Source: Nipponacmea schrenckii
Taxonomy: Eukaryota > Mollusca > Gastropoda > Lottiidae
NCBI GenBank assembly: GCA_030562195.1
Contig: JAUJPP010000005.1
Span: forward strand, 30,367,106-30,431,105
Direction: 5' to 3'
Length of the DNA: 64,000 nt
In this document: positions 1-11,604 of the stretch, one piece after another
How the letters are laid out: every line of letters begins with the position of its first letter
Position numbering within the stretch: position 1 is the stretch's first letter
The notes under the pieces: generated by a model
The model's database searches: none
Told to the model about the DNA's origin: nothing
Seen by the model: the letters and a program-made list of their open reading frames with translations, nothing else
Made by a program: the position numbers and the translations under genes

Positions 1-274
1 TCATTAAATCATCTCCATTTAAGCAATAAACAGTCACCCTATGGCGGATATGGTCGTATATCAGGACAAAGGTTGGATGGAAAATTGAATGAATGCGCGT
101 TAGCGCTCAATGTTTGGTGATGAGGCAATGGCAGTTATTGTCTAATAAACGCCACACGTATCAACATTAGTCCAATGGAGAAAAACAATAGCTAATGTAA
201 ATATCCTTGTTTACACCGATCCTGACAAAATTATTCAATTCTGTGTTTAGTTCAAACTCAAATTATCCTATTTC

Positions 275-1680
275 TTGGTCTACTGCCATGATAGAAGCAT
301 TGTAAAAAAAGGTAATAAATTTGAGGCTAGTAACTATAGAGGTATATCTCTCTTAGATAATATTGGTAAATTATATGCATCAGTTTTAAATTGCGGATTA
401 AAAGACTGGTCGGATGGTACGATAAGTATGAGGAAGCTCAGACTGGCTATAGGACAAATTACTCAACATTCGATCACATATTTACTCTTCAAAAACCTTT
501 CAAAACTTAAAGACAGATTTTACTGCCTCTTTTTCGATTTTTCTAAGGCTTATGATATTTTAAATCGGGCAAAATTTATGAAACTACCTTTCCAAAAGGG
601 CATTCATGGCAAAATGCATAATGCACTACGAAATATGTATAACTCATTTGAGAGTTGTGTCAAATTAGGCAGCCAAATCACACCTTCCTTTGAGTGTCAT
701 ACAGCTGTCAGGCAAGGGTGTATTTTGAGCCCGATCCTTTTCTGCTTTTACATCAACCAACAGTTGGGATTGTTGGAAAACAGCGATGTCCGTGGAAAGA
801 AATTTTAGCTCTTTTTTATGCAGACGACCTTAGCTTTGTCTCTGACACTATTGGTGACCTCTAGAGGAAAATAAATATTCTGGAAAGATTCTGTGAGCTT
901 ACTGAATTATCTGTCAATATTGATAAAACTAAAATTGTTGTCTTCAGAAATGGTGGTGTTATCAAGTCTATTGAAAAATGTTTTTTTAAGGGAGTAAGAC
1001 TCTAGTGTGTAACCTTTTATGTCTATCTAGGTATTTTATTTTCGTCACGGTTAAAATGAGGTAAGTGCCTTATAAACCTGTCCCTGAAGTCAGAAAAGGC
1101 TCTTCTACCTATTAAGTCATTTATTTCTAAAATCGGTCACCCTCTCCCACAGGTTTCTTTCAAAATTTTTGATTCTATCATAAAACCTATCTTGTTGTAT
1201 GGTGCTCAACTCTGGGGCTTTAATACAGACCCGATATAGAACAGGTCCATACGAATTTTTGTAAATATGTACTAGGCATACACAAATCGTCATCTAGTGC
1301 AGGTGCTGCTGGTGAGTGTGGCCAGATTCAGCTTAAGCATTTGCTATATGTTAACATTGACTGTGTAAAATATTGGTGCACTTTAGTTAATATGTCAATC
1401 GAACGTTATCCAAAACAAGTGTACTTGATGTTAAAAAGATTAGATCAAAATCTAATCGGATCACTTGGGTAACTCATCTGAGAATGTTGTTATTTTCTCT
1501 TGGCTTCGCCTTTATGTTCTACGTTGAAAACATTGGAAATGTTAATCAATTTTTGCAATTTGTGAAATTAAAGGGGTCCAGGCTTTATTTGTTTCGGACA
1601 ATCATCCGACAGCCTCAAACACATGAAATCTTTTGGTTAGCTAATCAGAAATAGTCTACAGAGCTTACCTTTGAAATTTG
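275..1680 (+). mobile_element. Decayed non-LTR retrotransposon (LINE) reverse transcriptase
   Basis: An open frame at 275-808 carries reverse transcriptase motifs in order: ASNYRGISLL, then FDFSKAYD (palm motif A), then VRQGCILSPILF (motif B). The catalytic YADD box follows at about 826-840 but in another frame, so there is a frameshift near 800. A TAG stop follows at about 861, and the frame then resumes as a thumb-like stretch (VNIDKTKIVVF). Weak C-terminal similarity (LLYVNIDCVKYW) continues to about 1430. It is a dead fragment. The LINE clade is not resolved. Confidence 0.8.
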
Positions 1681-1689
1681 AGCCTTCAA

Positions 1690-2059
1690 ATTCATGTGTA
1701 TCCATAATTATCAGTGTTTGAAAAATCATAATGACTTAAGAAATTACTAATGTGCCGCCATATTGGAAAACGGTTTGTCTTGATAATCAAAGAGTTATCC
1801 TTCCCGTCGTGCAATAGGGGTCATATATATAAACAGACTACAACGCATTTTTCAATTGTAGACTTTGTCAACAGGACACACAATTTTCAGACTGACTGGA
1901 GACCAGCCGCGTACAGCACGGAAAAAAAAGTGAAATTTTTTGTTTGAGGCATATTTCAAGGTATTTTGCGATTTTCTCAGAGCTTGAATATTTCTGAGGA
2001 CATTTTAAATGTAACAAAGGCCCAAAACGACCCCTAAAAATCAAGCCTGGGCTTCAAAG
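1690..2059. other. No recognisable feature
   Basis: AT-rich sequence between the LINE and gypsy remnants. A 65-codon open frame at 1750-1947 has no motif or low-complexity signature that would support a gene. Confidence 0.4.
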
Positions 2060-2780
2060 GAAATTAAACCTAAGAATGAGCGTGTTTCTCTGACCGTTGT
2101 AGGAGGGGGGATTTGTCTAATTGCCTTGACCTTATTTTCGTCTGGTTTAATGCCTTCCGAGGGACTGTTATTTAGGCCAAAAGCCATGACATTATGTTCA
2201 TAAATGCCTTTATTACAAACAAAGGCTGTCTTTTCTTTATCCTTTTCAGCAATGGGTACATTCCCAAACCCCGATCTAAGTTCGAGTGTAGAAAAGACAT
2301 TTCCCTTCCCTTATAACGCCAATAAATAATCAATACGGGGTAAAGGATAAGAATAGTATGACTGTTTTTTGATAACAGCATTCAGTTTTCTAAAATCCAC
2401 ACATAATCTCTTAGATTCTGTTATGGTTCCATCTGAATTCTTGGTTCTTTTTTCAACTATCACCACAGGAAAATTCCAATTAGATGTACTAGGTCTTATA
2501 ATTCCTCCCTTTAACATATCATCGATAGCTTTGTCTACAGCTTCCCTGTTTTTTAACGAACCCCTGTAAGGTTTTAACCTTATGGGTGGATGATCCCCTG
2601 TGTCTATGGTCATCTCGACTGTTTTACTCCTTCCAAGATCTAGATCGCTTGAAGCCAGTCGATCTAAATTTTTCCTCAAGAAGACTAAAACTGCTTCTCG
2701 ATATTTATCAGGTACGGTAATGTTTTTTAACTGATCGTTTTTACCACACTCACCGGAAACTTGAATAGACTAGTAGGCCT
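2060..2780 (-). mobile_element. Ty3/gypsy-type retrotransposon fragment (start of reverse transcriptase)
   Basis: Read on the minus strand, the frame at 2679-2311 shows the usual entry into gypsy reverse transcriptase: a TGDHPPIRLKPYR stretch, then GGIIRPSTSNWNFPVVIVEK and LCVDFRKLNAV. After a frame change the match continues with a degraded LRSGFGNVPIAEKDKEKTAF and ends near a GLNNSP equivalent of the usual FGLCNAP. The catalytic YxDD part, RNase H and integrase are absent here. It is truncated and frameshifted. Confidence 0.8.
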
Positions 2781-3089
2781 TCATGTGCATAAGAGGATAA
2801 AAAAAAATGCCAACGAGTCAGTGCATGTGCTACGAGCGGGCTAGTCAACCCAACTCCATTTTATGTTCTTATTTCGCTTTGGGGGTAGGATTTGTCCATG
2901 TTTTTTCAACATCTGTGTGACTGTCACGAAACACAAAAGCACTCCTTTAAGAAATAATCTTCCTCTTTCTAAACTCTCATTCATTATCTCACAAAATCTG
3001 AAAGATACTGCAATTACAGGCATCAATTTTCAATTCTAGACTAAAATTGGTCAAATATGGGCATGCAAGAACCCCAAAAGCAAGGGAGA

Positions 3090-3240
3090 AAGAGGATTTC
3101 TAAAAGATAGCTTGCCAGGCAAAGTAATATACGCCCACTGGCAGCATTTATTTCAAATAAAAACTTTAACAATACGTGGATGAAATATTCAACCTTCCAC
3201 CATATATTTTTTTTTTCTAGGGTCTCTAGTTTCATTAAAA
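3090..3240. repeat. Copy of the 'gatagcttgccaggcaa' dispersed repeat
   Basis: The string 'agatagcttgccaggcaaag' followed by taatatacgcccactggcagc and then an AT-rich stretch recurs at about 6234-6420 and 8698-8760. A dispersed repeat family with a conserved 'atacgcccactggcagc' core is the simplest reading. No coding capacity is seen. Confidence 0.65.
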
Positions 3241-3289
3241 ACTGTCAGGAATTATACCTATTAACAACTCATTTATGATAGGGTTCACC

Positions 3290-4590
3290 CTTAATAATAT
3301 TTGGATATTTTTAATTCTTAATAAGGCTCATCCTTGGTTGATATTACACAATTTCAGCTAGTTTTGTCAAAAATGAATGTTTAGAGTGTTCACAAGCCAA
3401 AAGTTGAAAGCGTTTTTGAAAACAGGGGCAATTACTGACACTAAATATATTTCGATTCATCTGATTTTCAATAGAGGTCATCCTTGGGTGATAACAAATA
3501 CTTAAGCCAAGTTTCATCAAAATCCATTTAGAATTGTTCTTTCAAGAGTGTTTACAGGCTAAAATTGAATGCGTTTTCAAGAACAAGGGCTATAACTCAT
3601 ATTAAATATTTTTTTCGATTTCGCTGATTTTCAATAGGGTTCATCCTTGAGTTATAACAAACACTCGCACCAAGTTTCATCAAAATCCGTCAAGAATTGC
3701 ACATTGTAGAGTGTTTACGAGCTATTCAAGAACATGGGCAAGAACTCATACTAAATTTGTTCCAATTTTGCTGATTTTCAATAGGGTTCATCCTTGCGTG
3801 ATCATAAACACTCATATCAAGTTTCATCAAAATCCGTTAAGAATTGCGCCCTCTTAAGTAATTACGAGCAATTGTGGACAGACGGACAGACCGACGGACG
3901 GACGGACAGACCGACGGACAGGGTGACGACAATATACGCCCCCCATTTCATGTACGACTAAACAAAAAATAGCGATGGCCCATCGTAATACGCCCACCAT
4001 TGACAGCCTTAGTTATTCGGGCCGTGGACAAGAGGTATCAGTAAATACAATATTTTAAATGTAAAAGGCTCAAATCATGCTTTGTCAAAATCTATCAAGA
4101 AACCAGATCTCTATCAAGTCTGCAAAGAATAAGAGGCTGATAAAGTGAACACGTTTTAAAGAACAAGGGCAATAACTCAATAAATATTTTTTGATTAGTC
4201 TGATTTTCAATAGGGTCTATCCTCGAGTTGTAACAAACACTCACACCAAGTTTCATCAAATTCCATCAAGAACCTGGCTTCCTATCGTGTTCACAAGGAA
4301 TTTTAGGACAAGGGCAATAACTCATAGTAAATATTTTTCGATTGGTTTCATTTTCGATAGGCTTCACAAAGACTCATTCCAAGTTTCATTAAAATCCATC
4401 AAGAAATGTGGTCTCTATCGTGTTCACAACAATTGTGGACAGGCAGACGGACAGACAGACGGACAGACAGACAGACAGGCGGGCAGAAGGCTTCATCCTT
4501 GGATGATTACAAACACACACACCGAAATTGGTCAAAATCCATCCAGAAACCATCTCTCTATCATGTCCACAACACATTTTTGAACGCAAA
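3290..4590. repeat. Degenerate copies of a ~170-300-bp repeat ending in GACA/GACG runs
   Basis: Units share 'gattttcaatagggttcatc', then 'ccaagtttcatcaaaatcc', 'gtgttcacaa' and 'acaagggcaataactca'. Runs of gacagacggaca at about 3876-3920 and 4438-4480 are followed, at 3876, by 'gacgacaatatacgcc'. The same arrangement is seen in the tidier tandem copies downstream. These are decayed copies of one family. Short open frames in it are not genes. Confidence 0.75.
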
Positions 4591-5541
4591 ATGAATGTGT
4601 TTTCAAGAACAAGGGCAATAACTCATCAATTTATTTTTCGATTTGTCTGATTTTCAATAGGCTTCATCCTTAAGTAATAACAAGCAATCACACCACATTT
4701 CATCAAACTCCATCTAGAAACACACTCTTAATCGTGTTCACAACAAATTTTCAAAAACAAGGGCAATAACTCATTGAATATTTTTCGATTGGTCTGATTT
4801 TCAATAGGCTTCTTCCTTGGGTTATAACAAACTCACTCACCAAATTTGGTTAAAATCAATCAAGAAATGTGGTCTCTATCGTGTTCACAACAATTGTGGA
4901 CAGGCAGATGAATGTGTTTTCAAGAACAAGGGCAATAACTCATCAATTTATTTTTCGATTTGTCTGATTTTCAATAGGCTTCATCCTTAAGTAATAACAA
5001 GCAATCACACCAAATTTCATCAAAATCCATCAAGAAACACACTCTTAATCGTGTTCACAACAAATTTTCAAAAACAAGGGCAATAACCCATTGAATATTT
5101 TTCGATTGGTCTGATTTTCAATAGGCTTCTTCCTTGGGTTATAACAAACACACTCACCAAATTTGGTCAAAATCCATTAAGAAATGTGGTCTCTATCGTG
5201 TTCACAACAATTGTGGACAGGCAGATGAATGTGTTTTCAAGAACAAGGGCAATAACTCATCAATTTATTTTTCGATTTGTCTGATTTTCAATAGGCTTCA
5301 TCCTTAAGTAATAACAAGCAATCACACCAAATTTCATCAAAATCCATCAAGAAACACACTCTTAATCGTGTTCACAACAAATTTTCAAAAACAAGGGCAA
5401 TAACTCATTGAATATTTTTCGATTGGTCTGATTTTCAATAGGCTTCTTCCTTGGGTTATAACAAACACACTCACCAAATTTGGTCAAAATCCATCAAGAA
5501 ATGTGGTCTCTATCGTGTTCACAACAATTGTGGACAGACAG
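4591..5541. repeat. 317-bp tandem repeat, three copies
   Basis: The string 'atgaatgtgttttcaagaac' starts at 4591, 4908 and 5225, giving an exact 317-bp spacing twice. Copies are close to identical, so the expansion is recent compared with the degenerate copies just upstream. The array ends in a (gaca)n run at about 5535-5556 followed by 'ggcgactacaatatacgccc', the typical end of this repeat family. Confidence 0.9.
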
Positions 5542-5810
5542 ACAGACAGACAGACAGGGGCGACTACAATATACGCCCACAAAAAACTAGGACACAATTC
5601 GTATACAAATATAACGGTGAGGGTAAAATTCCGACTCGGCCGACTATGCCGACCTGCCGACACGCATCAAAAAAAGACTTGTTGATCAAGATGAAGATTT
5701 CTCCTAAATACTGTAATGTTTCTATCATAATGAGAAAACTAAAAACATAAACATTTTTGCCTACTAAGATCAAAGGTTTAACAATTATTTTGACATGTTC
5801 AAAGTTTTCT

Positions 5811-6185
5811 GGGAGCCGCGGTGGCTCAGTGGGTTAGATGCTTGCTCGCTATCCTGAAGGTCCAGGGTTCAATCCCGGCGAAGGTCGAGATGAACTTACG
5901 GATTTTTCATCCCGGTTTCCCCTTGTCAGTGATGCAGGTCGGAGGGACTGACATGGAAAAAGCGTCTAGTCGTTCGGATGGGACAATAAACCGGGGCCCC
6001 GTGTGCTACAGGCTGTGCACGTTAAAGATCCCTCGACAGTTGGAAATCGCAAAAAGAGTAGGCTAATGCCGCTGTCCTGGCAAAATTTCCCTCATTGCAC
6101 ACTGCATGGCGTTGCCCGTCTTCATTAGCCCATAAGGTGCAGAAGAGTAGGACGTAAAACTCCATTCATTTCATTTTCATTTCAT
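5811..6185 (+). mobile_element. tRNA-derived SINE with 13-bp target-site duplication
   Basis: The head is tRNA-like, with a pol III A-box-like 'gtggctcagtggg' near 5820 and a B-box 'gggttcaatcccg' near 5865. A conserved central block follows ('gggacaataaaccggggccc' and 'gtgcacgttaaagatccctc'), and the 3' tail is catttcattttcatttc. The 13-bp string 'ttcaaagttttct' flanks the element exactly at 5798-5810 and 6186-6198, which defines both ends and shows retrotransposition. The open frame inside it is not a gene. Confidence 0.93.
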
Positions 6186-6233
6186 TTCAAAGTTTTCTTT
6201 TGAAAAACGGGTAAATAAATAAACAAACCATTA

Positions 6234-6420
6234 CAAGATAGCTTGCTAGGCAAGGTAATATACGCCCACTGGCAGCATTGATTTTGAATAAAAAATTTTC
6301 AGTAAGGTAACAATTGGTGGACTAAAATATTCAACCTTCCGCTTTTTTCTAGGGTCTCTATTTTCATTAAAAAATGTCAGGAATAGTACCTTATAACAAC
6401 TCATTAAATATTTTTCGGTA
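6234..6420. repeat. Second copy of the 'gatagcttgctaggcaagg' repeat
   Basis: Matches the copy near 3090-3240 in the same orientation, including 'aatatacgcccactggcagc', 'tattcaaccttccgc' and 'ctagggtctct'. This suggests the two copies share a longer common ancestor than the core alone. Confidence 0.7.
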
Positions 6421-6599
6421 TTTTTATGATTTGCTATATAGAGCGAGAGCGAGGTGGAGTTTAATCATAAAGTTGAGTCCAAAAGGTTTGATGCCTCCAT
6501 TGTTAAGACATAACTATAGGACTTCAAAATCAAGAATTCTTAAGGTCCCCGCTTGGTGCGTTACCTAGTCACAGCTCCACAAAGATCCCCCAAAAACAC

Positions 6600-6826
6600 G
6601 TTTAATCAAAATATCGAGCCCATCAATGTTTTTTCCATAAAAGCTAACTATGAAGTGTGCTGATCATTAAACTACATCATAAGAACACTTCAGGTGGTGC
6701 AAAAGGTGCTTAAGAACACCTTTAATTAGGGTTAATTAGCGTTTTAATCAAACTTTTGAGCCCAAGAAAAATTCTTATGCCAAAAAATTAGCCCAGTCAA
6801 AACACATTCGTAAGAACATTTTGGTC
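6600..6826 (+). repeat. Left part of a degenerate ~130-160-bp tandem repeat
   Basis: Contains 'ggtggtgcaaaaggtgctta' and 'gcgttttaatcaaactttt', which recur at 11046-11400 on the far side of the foldback element. The foldback element therefore landed inside this older tandem array. No coding potential is seen. Confidence 0.7.
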
Positions 6827-7978
6827 GGGTGTCTATAAAACGAAGACCGAAGATGGAAGACCTCTATAAAACGAAGACCCAACTATAAAACGAAGACCCA
6901 CTCAACTATAAAACGAAGACCCAACTATAAAACAAAGACCCACTCAACTATAAAACGAAGACCCAACTATAAAACGAAGACCCACTCAACTATAAAACGA
7001 AGACCCAACTATAAAACGAAGACCCACTCAACTATAAAACGAAAAACCCAACTATAAAATGAAGACCCACTCAACTATAAAACGAAGACCCAACTATAAA
7101 ACGAAGACCCACTCAACTATAAAACGAAGACTCAACTAAAAAACGAAGACTCACTCTACTATAAAACGAAGACCCAACTATAAAACGAAAGCCACACTCA
7201 ACTATAAAACGAAGACCCAACTATAACTATCTGATACAAGATTTAAAGTGATACATTACTTAGGATTGCTGTATTTTTCTGATTATGATTATGTCGATTA
7301 GAACTTTTCTTTCTAGATGCCACCTGTGTAGCCTAATACAGAATACAATTGAAGTGAAATCAGGACAAAGGGTTTAGAAAATGTTTAATAGAGCTAGTCA
7401 TTTTGGCATAAAATGAAGTATGAATAAATCTTCTTTCAATGTCAGGACTTCAAAAAGAATTAGTCTTGGTATCTGATTTAATTGGGTGTGTGGTCAGCGT
7501 TAACAATTGTTTGTCGTTTTTGTTTACAGAAAAGTGCAGTAAAAGTCTGTTTCTGCTTTTCAATTGCAGATATTCTTCTTTTCCTTTTGATATGTGATCA
7601 GGTTATCCACATTAACCTTCACTTCAAAGGCTACGTTTCCAGTTGGGATAAAGTAAAGATTTGTTGGTCTCTTGGTTTTAGGCTAAACAAAACGATAGGC
7701 TAAATATATTCTCACTGCCTATGATCATAGAACTGTAACCAGTTCTATGCCATTATGAAGCTGTATGTTTCAGATCGTCTGTATAAACCGGTTAAATAAC
7801 CGATCACAGACACCCTATTTTAATGATTTATCGGCTTGTATAGGCTTGGATTCTGCGCACTGTAACATTACTTTTGTAAACATTCATCTCGGCATTTTGT
7901 CACCTCGAACTAAGGTATGTTTTGGAAAAAACGTAAATTATATGATGGAATAAATATAGGCAGTGGATATTTGACCGG
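6827..7978 (+). repeat. Left inverted arm of the foldback element
   Basis: Sub-repeats of 'aactataaaacgaagaccc' occupy about 6830-7230. The unique part runs from 'ctatctgatacaagattt' to 'ggcagtggatatttgaccgg'. It pairs with 9802-11045 with few mismatches. A 73-codon open frame here (7482-7703) is mirrored in the other arm and has no recognised motif. Confidence 0.88.
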
Positions 7979-9125
7979 ATACGGTTTCGATGTGGAAAAA
8001 GATATTCGACCGGATGCGATCGCTGATTGGTCGAAATATATCGGCGCCATCTGCCACAATTATGTTGATTATTTTACCGGACAGAGATAAAATGCCGGAT
8101 CCGGCTTTCCATCACGATCGTCTATTCAACCGGCACATAAGGGACATAAGGCCGGCGTATGCGGCATTCTCCCCTTAAAAAACTAGCAAATACGACCACT
8201 TTATCTCTTGTCTTCTATTTTGTCTGTAGGAGGATTCCTTAGACCCTTGAGGCACTGAAGGCTTGCATATTTGACTCTACGATGTTTGGAATTCCAACCC
8301 CGATAGTTGTCCCCACATTAATCAGCCTGTCCCATGTTTGTAACCCCAGTTTTAAGACTGGTGCCGCCACTGCTAATAATAAAGAAAATCAAGGACAGTG
8401 AAATGTACTATCCCCCATAACAGGGTCTCAAAATCTATCTTCATTCTTGTTGAAGCCATAGAAGTGAGAAAGAATTGGGAGGATGCTATCTTCTTGGTCT
8501 AATAACACATCAAAATATCTTCAGGGTAAAATGACAAAAAACAGCCTTTTTTGACAGCTTTATTGAATTAACAACCAAATTTATGAAAGGTGTTAGAACA
8601 AATATATCAATTCTTACGGATAACAATTACTTACTTTATCAAAAGAAAATTGTAGTCTCTATCGCGTTCGTAATTGATAGCTTATAAAGAGTATCAAAGA
8701 TAGCTTGCCAGGCAAGGTAATATACGCCCACTGGCAGCTTTGATTTTGAAAAAAAACTTATCCGATCATCACGAAAAGCAATACGATCATCTTCATAATG
8801 ACACTGACCCACAAAATAAAATCAAAAGAATCCATAAAGAATTGTCGCCTGTAGAGTGAGCACGAGTTTCACGCTATAGGTAATGAAGTGAAAAACGCTA
8901 AGTCAGATACGAGATTTCGGTGAAAAATTATCCGATCATCATGAAAATTAATAGGGATCATCTTCATAATGACACAGACCCACAAAATAAAAATCAAAAG
9001 AATCCATAGAGAATTGGAGCCTGTAGAGTGAGCACGAGTTGCACCCTTTGGGTAATGAAGTGAAAAACGCTAAGTCAGATGCGAGATTTCGGTGTAAAAA
9101 TTATCCGATCATCATGAAAATTAAT
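7979..9125. other. Interior of the foldback element with a ~172-bp repeat
   Basis: No transposase or other conserved coding region was recognised. At about 8761, 8931 and 9105 the string 'tccgatcatcatgaaaa' (first copy with one change) starts near-identical units that also share 'gtgagcacgagtt' and 'gtgaaaaacgctaagtcaga', so there are just over two copies of a ~172-bp tandem repeat. Around 8698 lies another copy of the 'gatagcttgccaggcaaggt' dispersed repeat. Confidence 0.7.
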
Positions 9126-9313
9126 GGAAACTGCAATTTTGACAATAGTGATATTGATGTATGTGCACGTGGGGCGAATTGAATAAAATCTATTATATTT
9201 TATCATGGGTTAAAACTTGATAATGATAAAATATGATAAAATATAATAGATTTTATTCAATTCGCCCCACGTGCACATACATCAATATCACTATTGTCAA
9301 AATTGCAGTTTCC
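9126..9313. repeat. Perfect 81-bp palindrome with 26-nt loop
   Basis: Positions 9126-9206 are the exact reverse complement of 9233-9313, beginning 'ggaaactgcaattttgac'. The spacer is 9207-9232. It interrupts the third copy of the ~172-bp repeat. Identity over 81 bp implies a recent hairpin-type MITE insertion or a recent inverted duplication. A clear target duplication was not found. Confidence 0.92.
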
Positions 9314-9801
9314 AGAAATTCTGATGTCAAATTAATCCAAACGCCAAATTTCATGTATGTAATTAAGAAAGGTTTTGAAAAAATAAAAAAATAAAGCAAG
9401 AAGTATTCAATATCACAATGAAAAGGAAATAGGCTAAAAATGATTCGGAAATTGTATGATCGAAAGTTTTTAAATGTAGCATTTAGCAACCACCTTGAGT
9501 TAGCTTAGTACAACAAAGTCGTGAAAATACGATCGTCTTATTTTGCCTAAAGTTGAATACTGAGGGATTTTTCGGCATCGTGAAACGTTTTTATTAAAGT
9601 AAATTGGAGTATGAAATGATTTCATGTCACCCTTCAACATTACTTAAACTAAATATTTTGAGAAAATGTAAATTATCTATGAAATTGGACATCTGAAACT
9701 GGCGAAATAAAATGTTCACCGTCACACGCTATGACGTTCGATCAACGCATGCGTAATACAAATTGGACATCTCAAACTGGTGGACATCTCAAACTACTAC
9801 A

Positions 9802-11045
9802 CCGGTCGAATATCCACTGCCATAAATATAACACAAATATCGATGATAGCCGTAATGATTGCCATTTAAAGTAGGCCTAGGCTACTTCATACTGGCTTCC
9901 GGATTAGCGGTTTTTGTCGTCGTATTGCTAGGTCTAATGATCTTTTATGTAAGTGTTAAGGGTCGTCCCTCACGCTTGTCTTCATTACGGCTATCATCGA
10001 TATTTGTGTTATATTTATTCCATCATATAATTTACGTTTTTTCCAAAACATACCTTAGTTCGAGGTGACAAAATGCCGAGATGAATGTTTACAAAAGTAA
10101 TGTTACAGTGCGCAGAATCCAAGCCTATACAAGCCGATAAATCATTAAAATAGGGTGTCTGTGATCGGCTATTTATACAGACGATTTGAAACATACAGCT
10201 TCATAATGGCATAGAACTGGTTACAGTTCTATGATTATAGGCAGTGAGAATATATTTAGCCTATCGTTTTGTTTAGCCTAAAACCAAGAGACCATGAGAC
10301 CAACAAATCTTTACTTTATCCCAACAGGAAACGTAGCCTTTGAAGTGAAGTTAATGTGGATAACCTGATCACATATCAAAAGGAAAGAAAGAATATCTGC
10401 AATTGAAAAGCAGAAACAGACTTTTACTGCACTTTTCTGTAAACAAAAGGGACAAACAATTGTTAACGCTGACCAACACCCAATTAAATCAGATACCAAG
10501 ACTAATTCTTTTTGAAGTCCTGACATTGAAGGAAAATTTGTTTATACTTCATTTTATGCCAAAATGACTAGCTCTATTAAACATTTTCTAAAGATTTCAC
10601 TTCAATTGTATTCTGTATTACACAGGTGGCATCTAGAAAGAAAAGTTCTAATCGACATAATCATAATCAGAAAAATACAGCAATCCTAAGTAATGTATCA
10701 CTTGAAATCTTGTATCAGATAGTTATAGTTGGGTCTTCGTTTTATAGTTGAGTGTGGCTTTCGTTTTATAGTTGGGTCTTCGTTTTATAGTAGAGTGAGT
10801 CTTCGTTTTATAGTTGGGTCTTCGTTTTATAGTTGAGTGGGTCTTCGTTTTATAGTTGGGTCTTCGTTTTATAGTTGAGTGGGTCTTCATTTTATAGTTG
10901 GGTTTTTCGTTTTATAGTTGAGTGGGTCTTCGTTTTATAGTTGGGTCTTCGTTTTATAGTTGAGTGGGTCTTCGTTTTATAGTTGGGTCTTCGTTTTATA
11001 GTTGAGTGGGTCTTCCATCTTAGGTCTTCGTTTTATAGACACCCC
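9802..11045 (-). repeat. Right inverted arm of the foldback element
   Basis: Complement of the left arm, with sub-repeats at about 10730-11040. It differs mainly by an extra ~190-bp hairpin-flanked segment at 9822-10018 that the left arm lacks. Confidence 0.88.
9822..10018. mobile_element. Nested hairpin-ended insertion in the right foldback arm
   Basis: Perfect 36-bp inverted repeats (9822-9857 and 9983-10018; inner end 'gatagccgtaatg') flank about 125 bp absent from the otherwise matching left arm, where the site reads 'ggaataaatataggcagtgg'. It is best read as a MITE-like insertion after the arms formed. The enclosed sequence includes a hydrophobic open stretch followed by a gtaagt, probably by chance. 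Confidence 0.7.
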
Positions 11046-11400
11046 AGTTTGGTCGGTGCAAAAGGTGCTTAAGAACAGTCCAAAGTTCAAACAGGTGGTA
11101 ATTTGGCGAAAATTACCTGTAAATCAAACTTCCAAGCCCATCATCCATTTTAATTTTATTAGATAGAATAGCAAATATTGTGATGAGAAAACATTCGTAA
11201 GAACAATCCAGGTGGTGCAAAAGGTGCTTAAGAACACCTTTAATTAGGGCTAATTAGCGTTTTAATCAAACTTTTGAGCCCAAGAACAATTCTTATGCCT
11301 AAGTATGAGTCTAGTCGTCAGGATTTCAAAACACATTCATAAGAAGAGTTTGGTCGGTGCAAAAGGTGCTTAAGAACAGGCCAAAGTTCAAACAGGTGGA
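11046..11400 (+). repeat. Right part of the degenerate ~130-160-bp tandem repeat
   Basis: The string 'ggtgcaaaaggtgcttaaga' recurs at about 11052, 11214 and 11354. It continues the array seen at 6600-6826, now split by the foldback element. A related piece, 'gcgttttaatcaaactttt', is seen again near 12621. Confidence 0.7.
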
Positions 11401-11604
11401 TGAATGAACGGAAAATTACAATTGTCAAAGTTGTCAAATAGGAGTATAGATTCAGCAGTGGACTTACCTGGTGTCATGGCTATACACTAATATACTTCAA
11501 TAGATTTATCCGATTATAGAGAGATTCTGTTGTAAAGTTATGACACAGGTAAGTGCACACGGATAATTTAAATTTTATGTTCATTCTAAGAGATACAATG
11601 TCAT

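Larger units (their letters stand above)
6827..11045. mobile_element. Foldback-type DNA transposon with ~1.2-kb inverted arms
   Basis: The outer ends are near-identical inverted repeats: 'gtgtctataaaacgaagacc' at the left and its complement at the right, ending at about 11045. The flanks carry 'tttggtcgg' at both junctions (ending 6829 and starting about 11049), consistent with an 8-9-bp target duplication. Each arm begins with a tandem block of ~21-bp 'aactataaaacgaagaccc' units and continues with ~0.75 kb of unique sequence. Long inverted arms with terminal sub-repeats and no clear transposase fit foldback elements, which are moved in trans by Mutator-like transposases. That last link is family knowledge, not shown here. 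Confidence 0.85.

Noticed and set aside
5821..6066. 81-codon open frame
   Set aside because: It lies entirely inside the tRNA-derived SINE.
7482..7703. Open frame in the foldback arm, with a matching one at 10526-10311
   Set aside because: It is duplicated only because the arms are inverted repeats. No motif or start context supports a protein.
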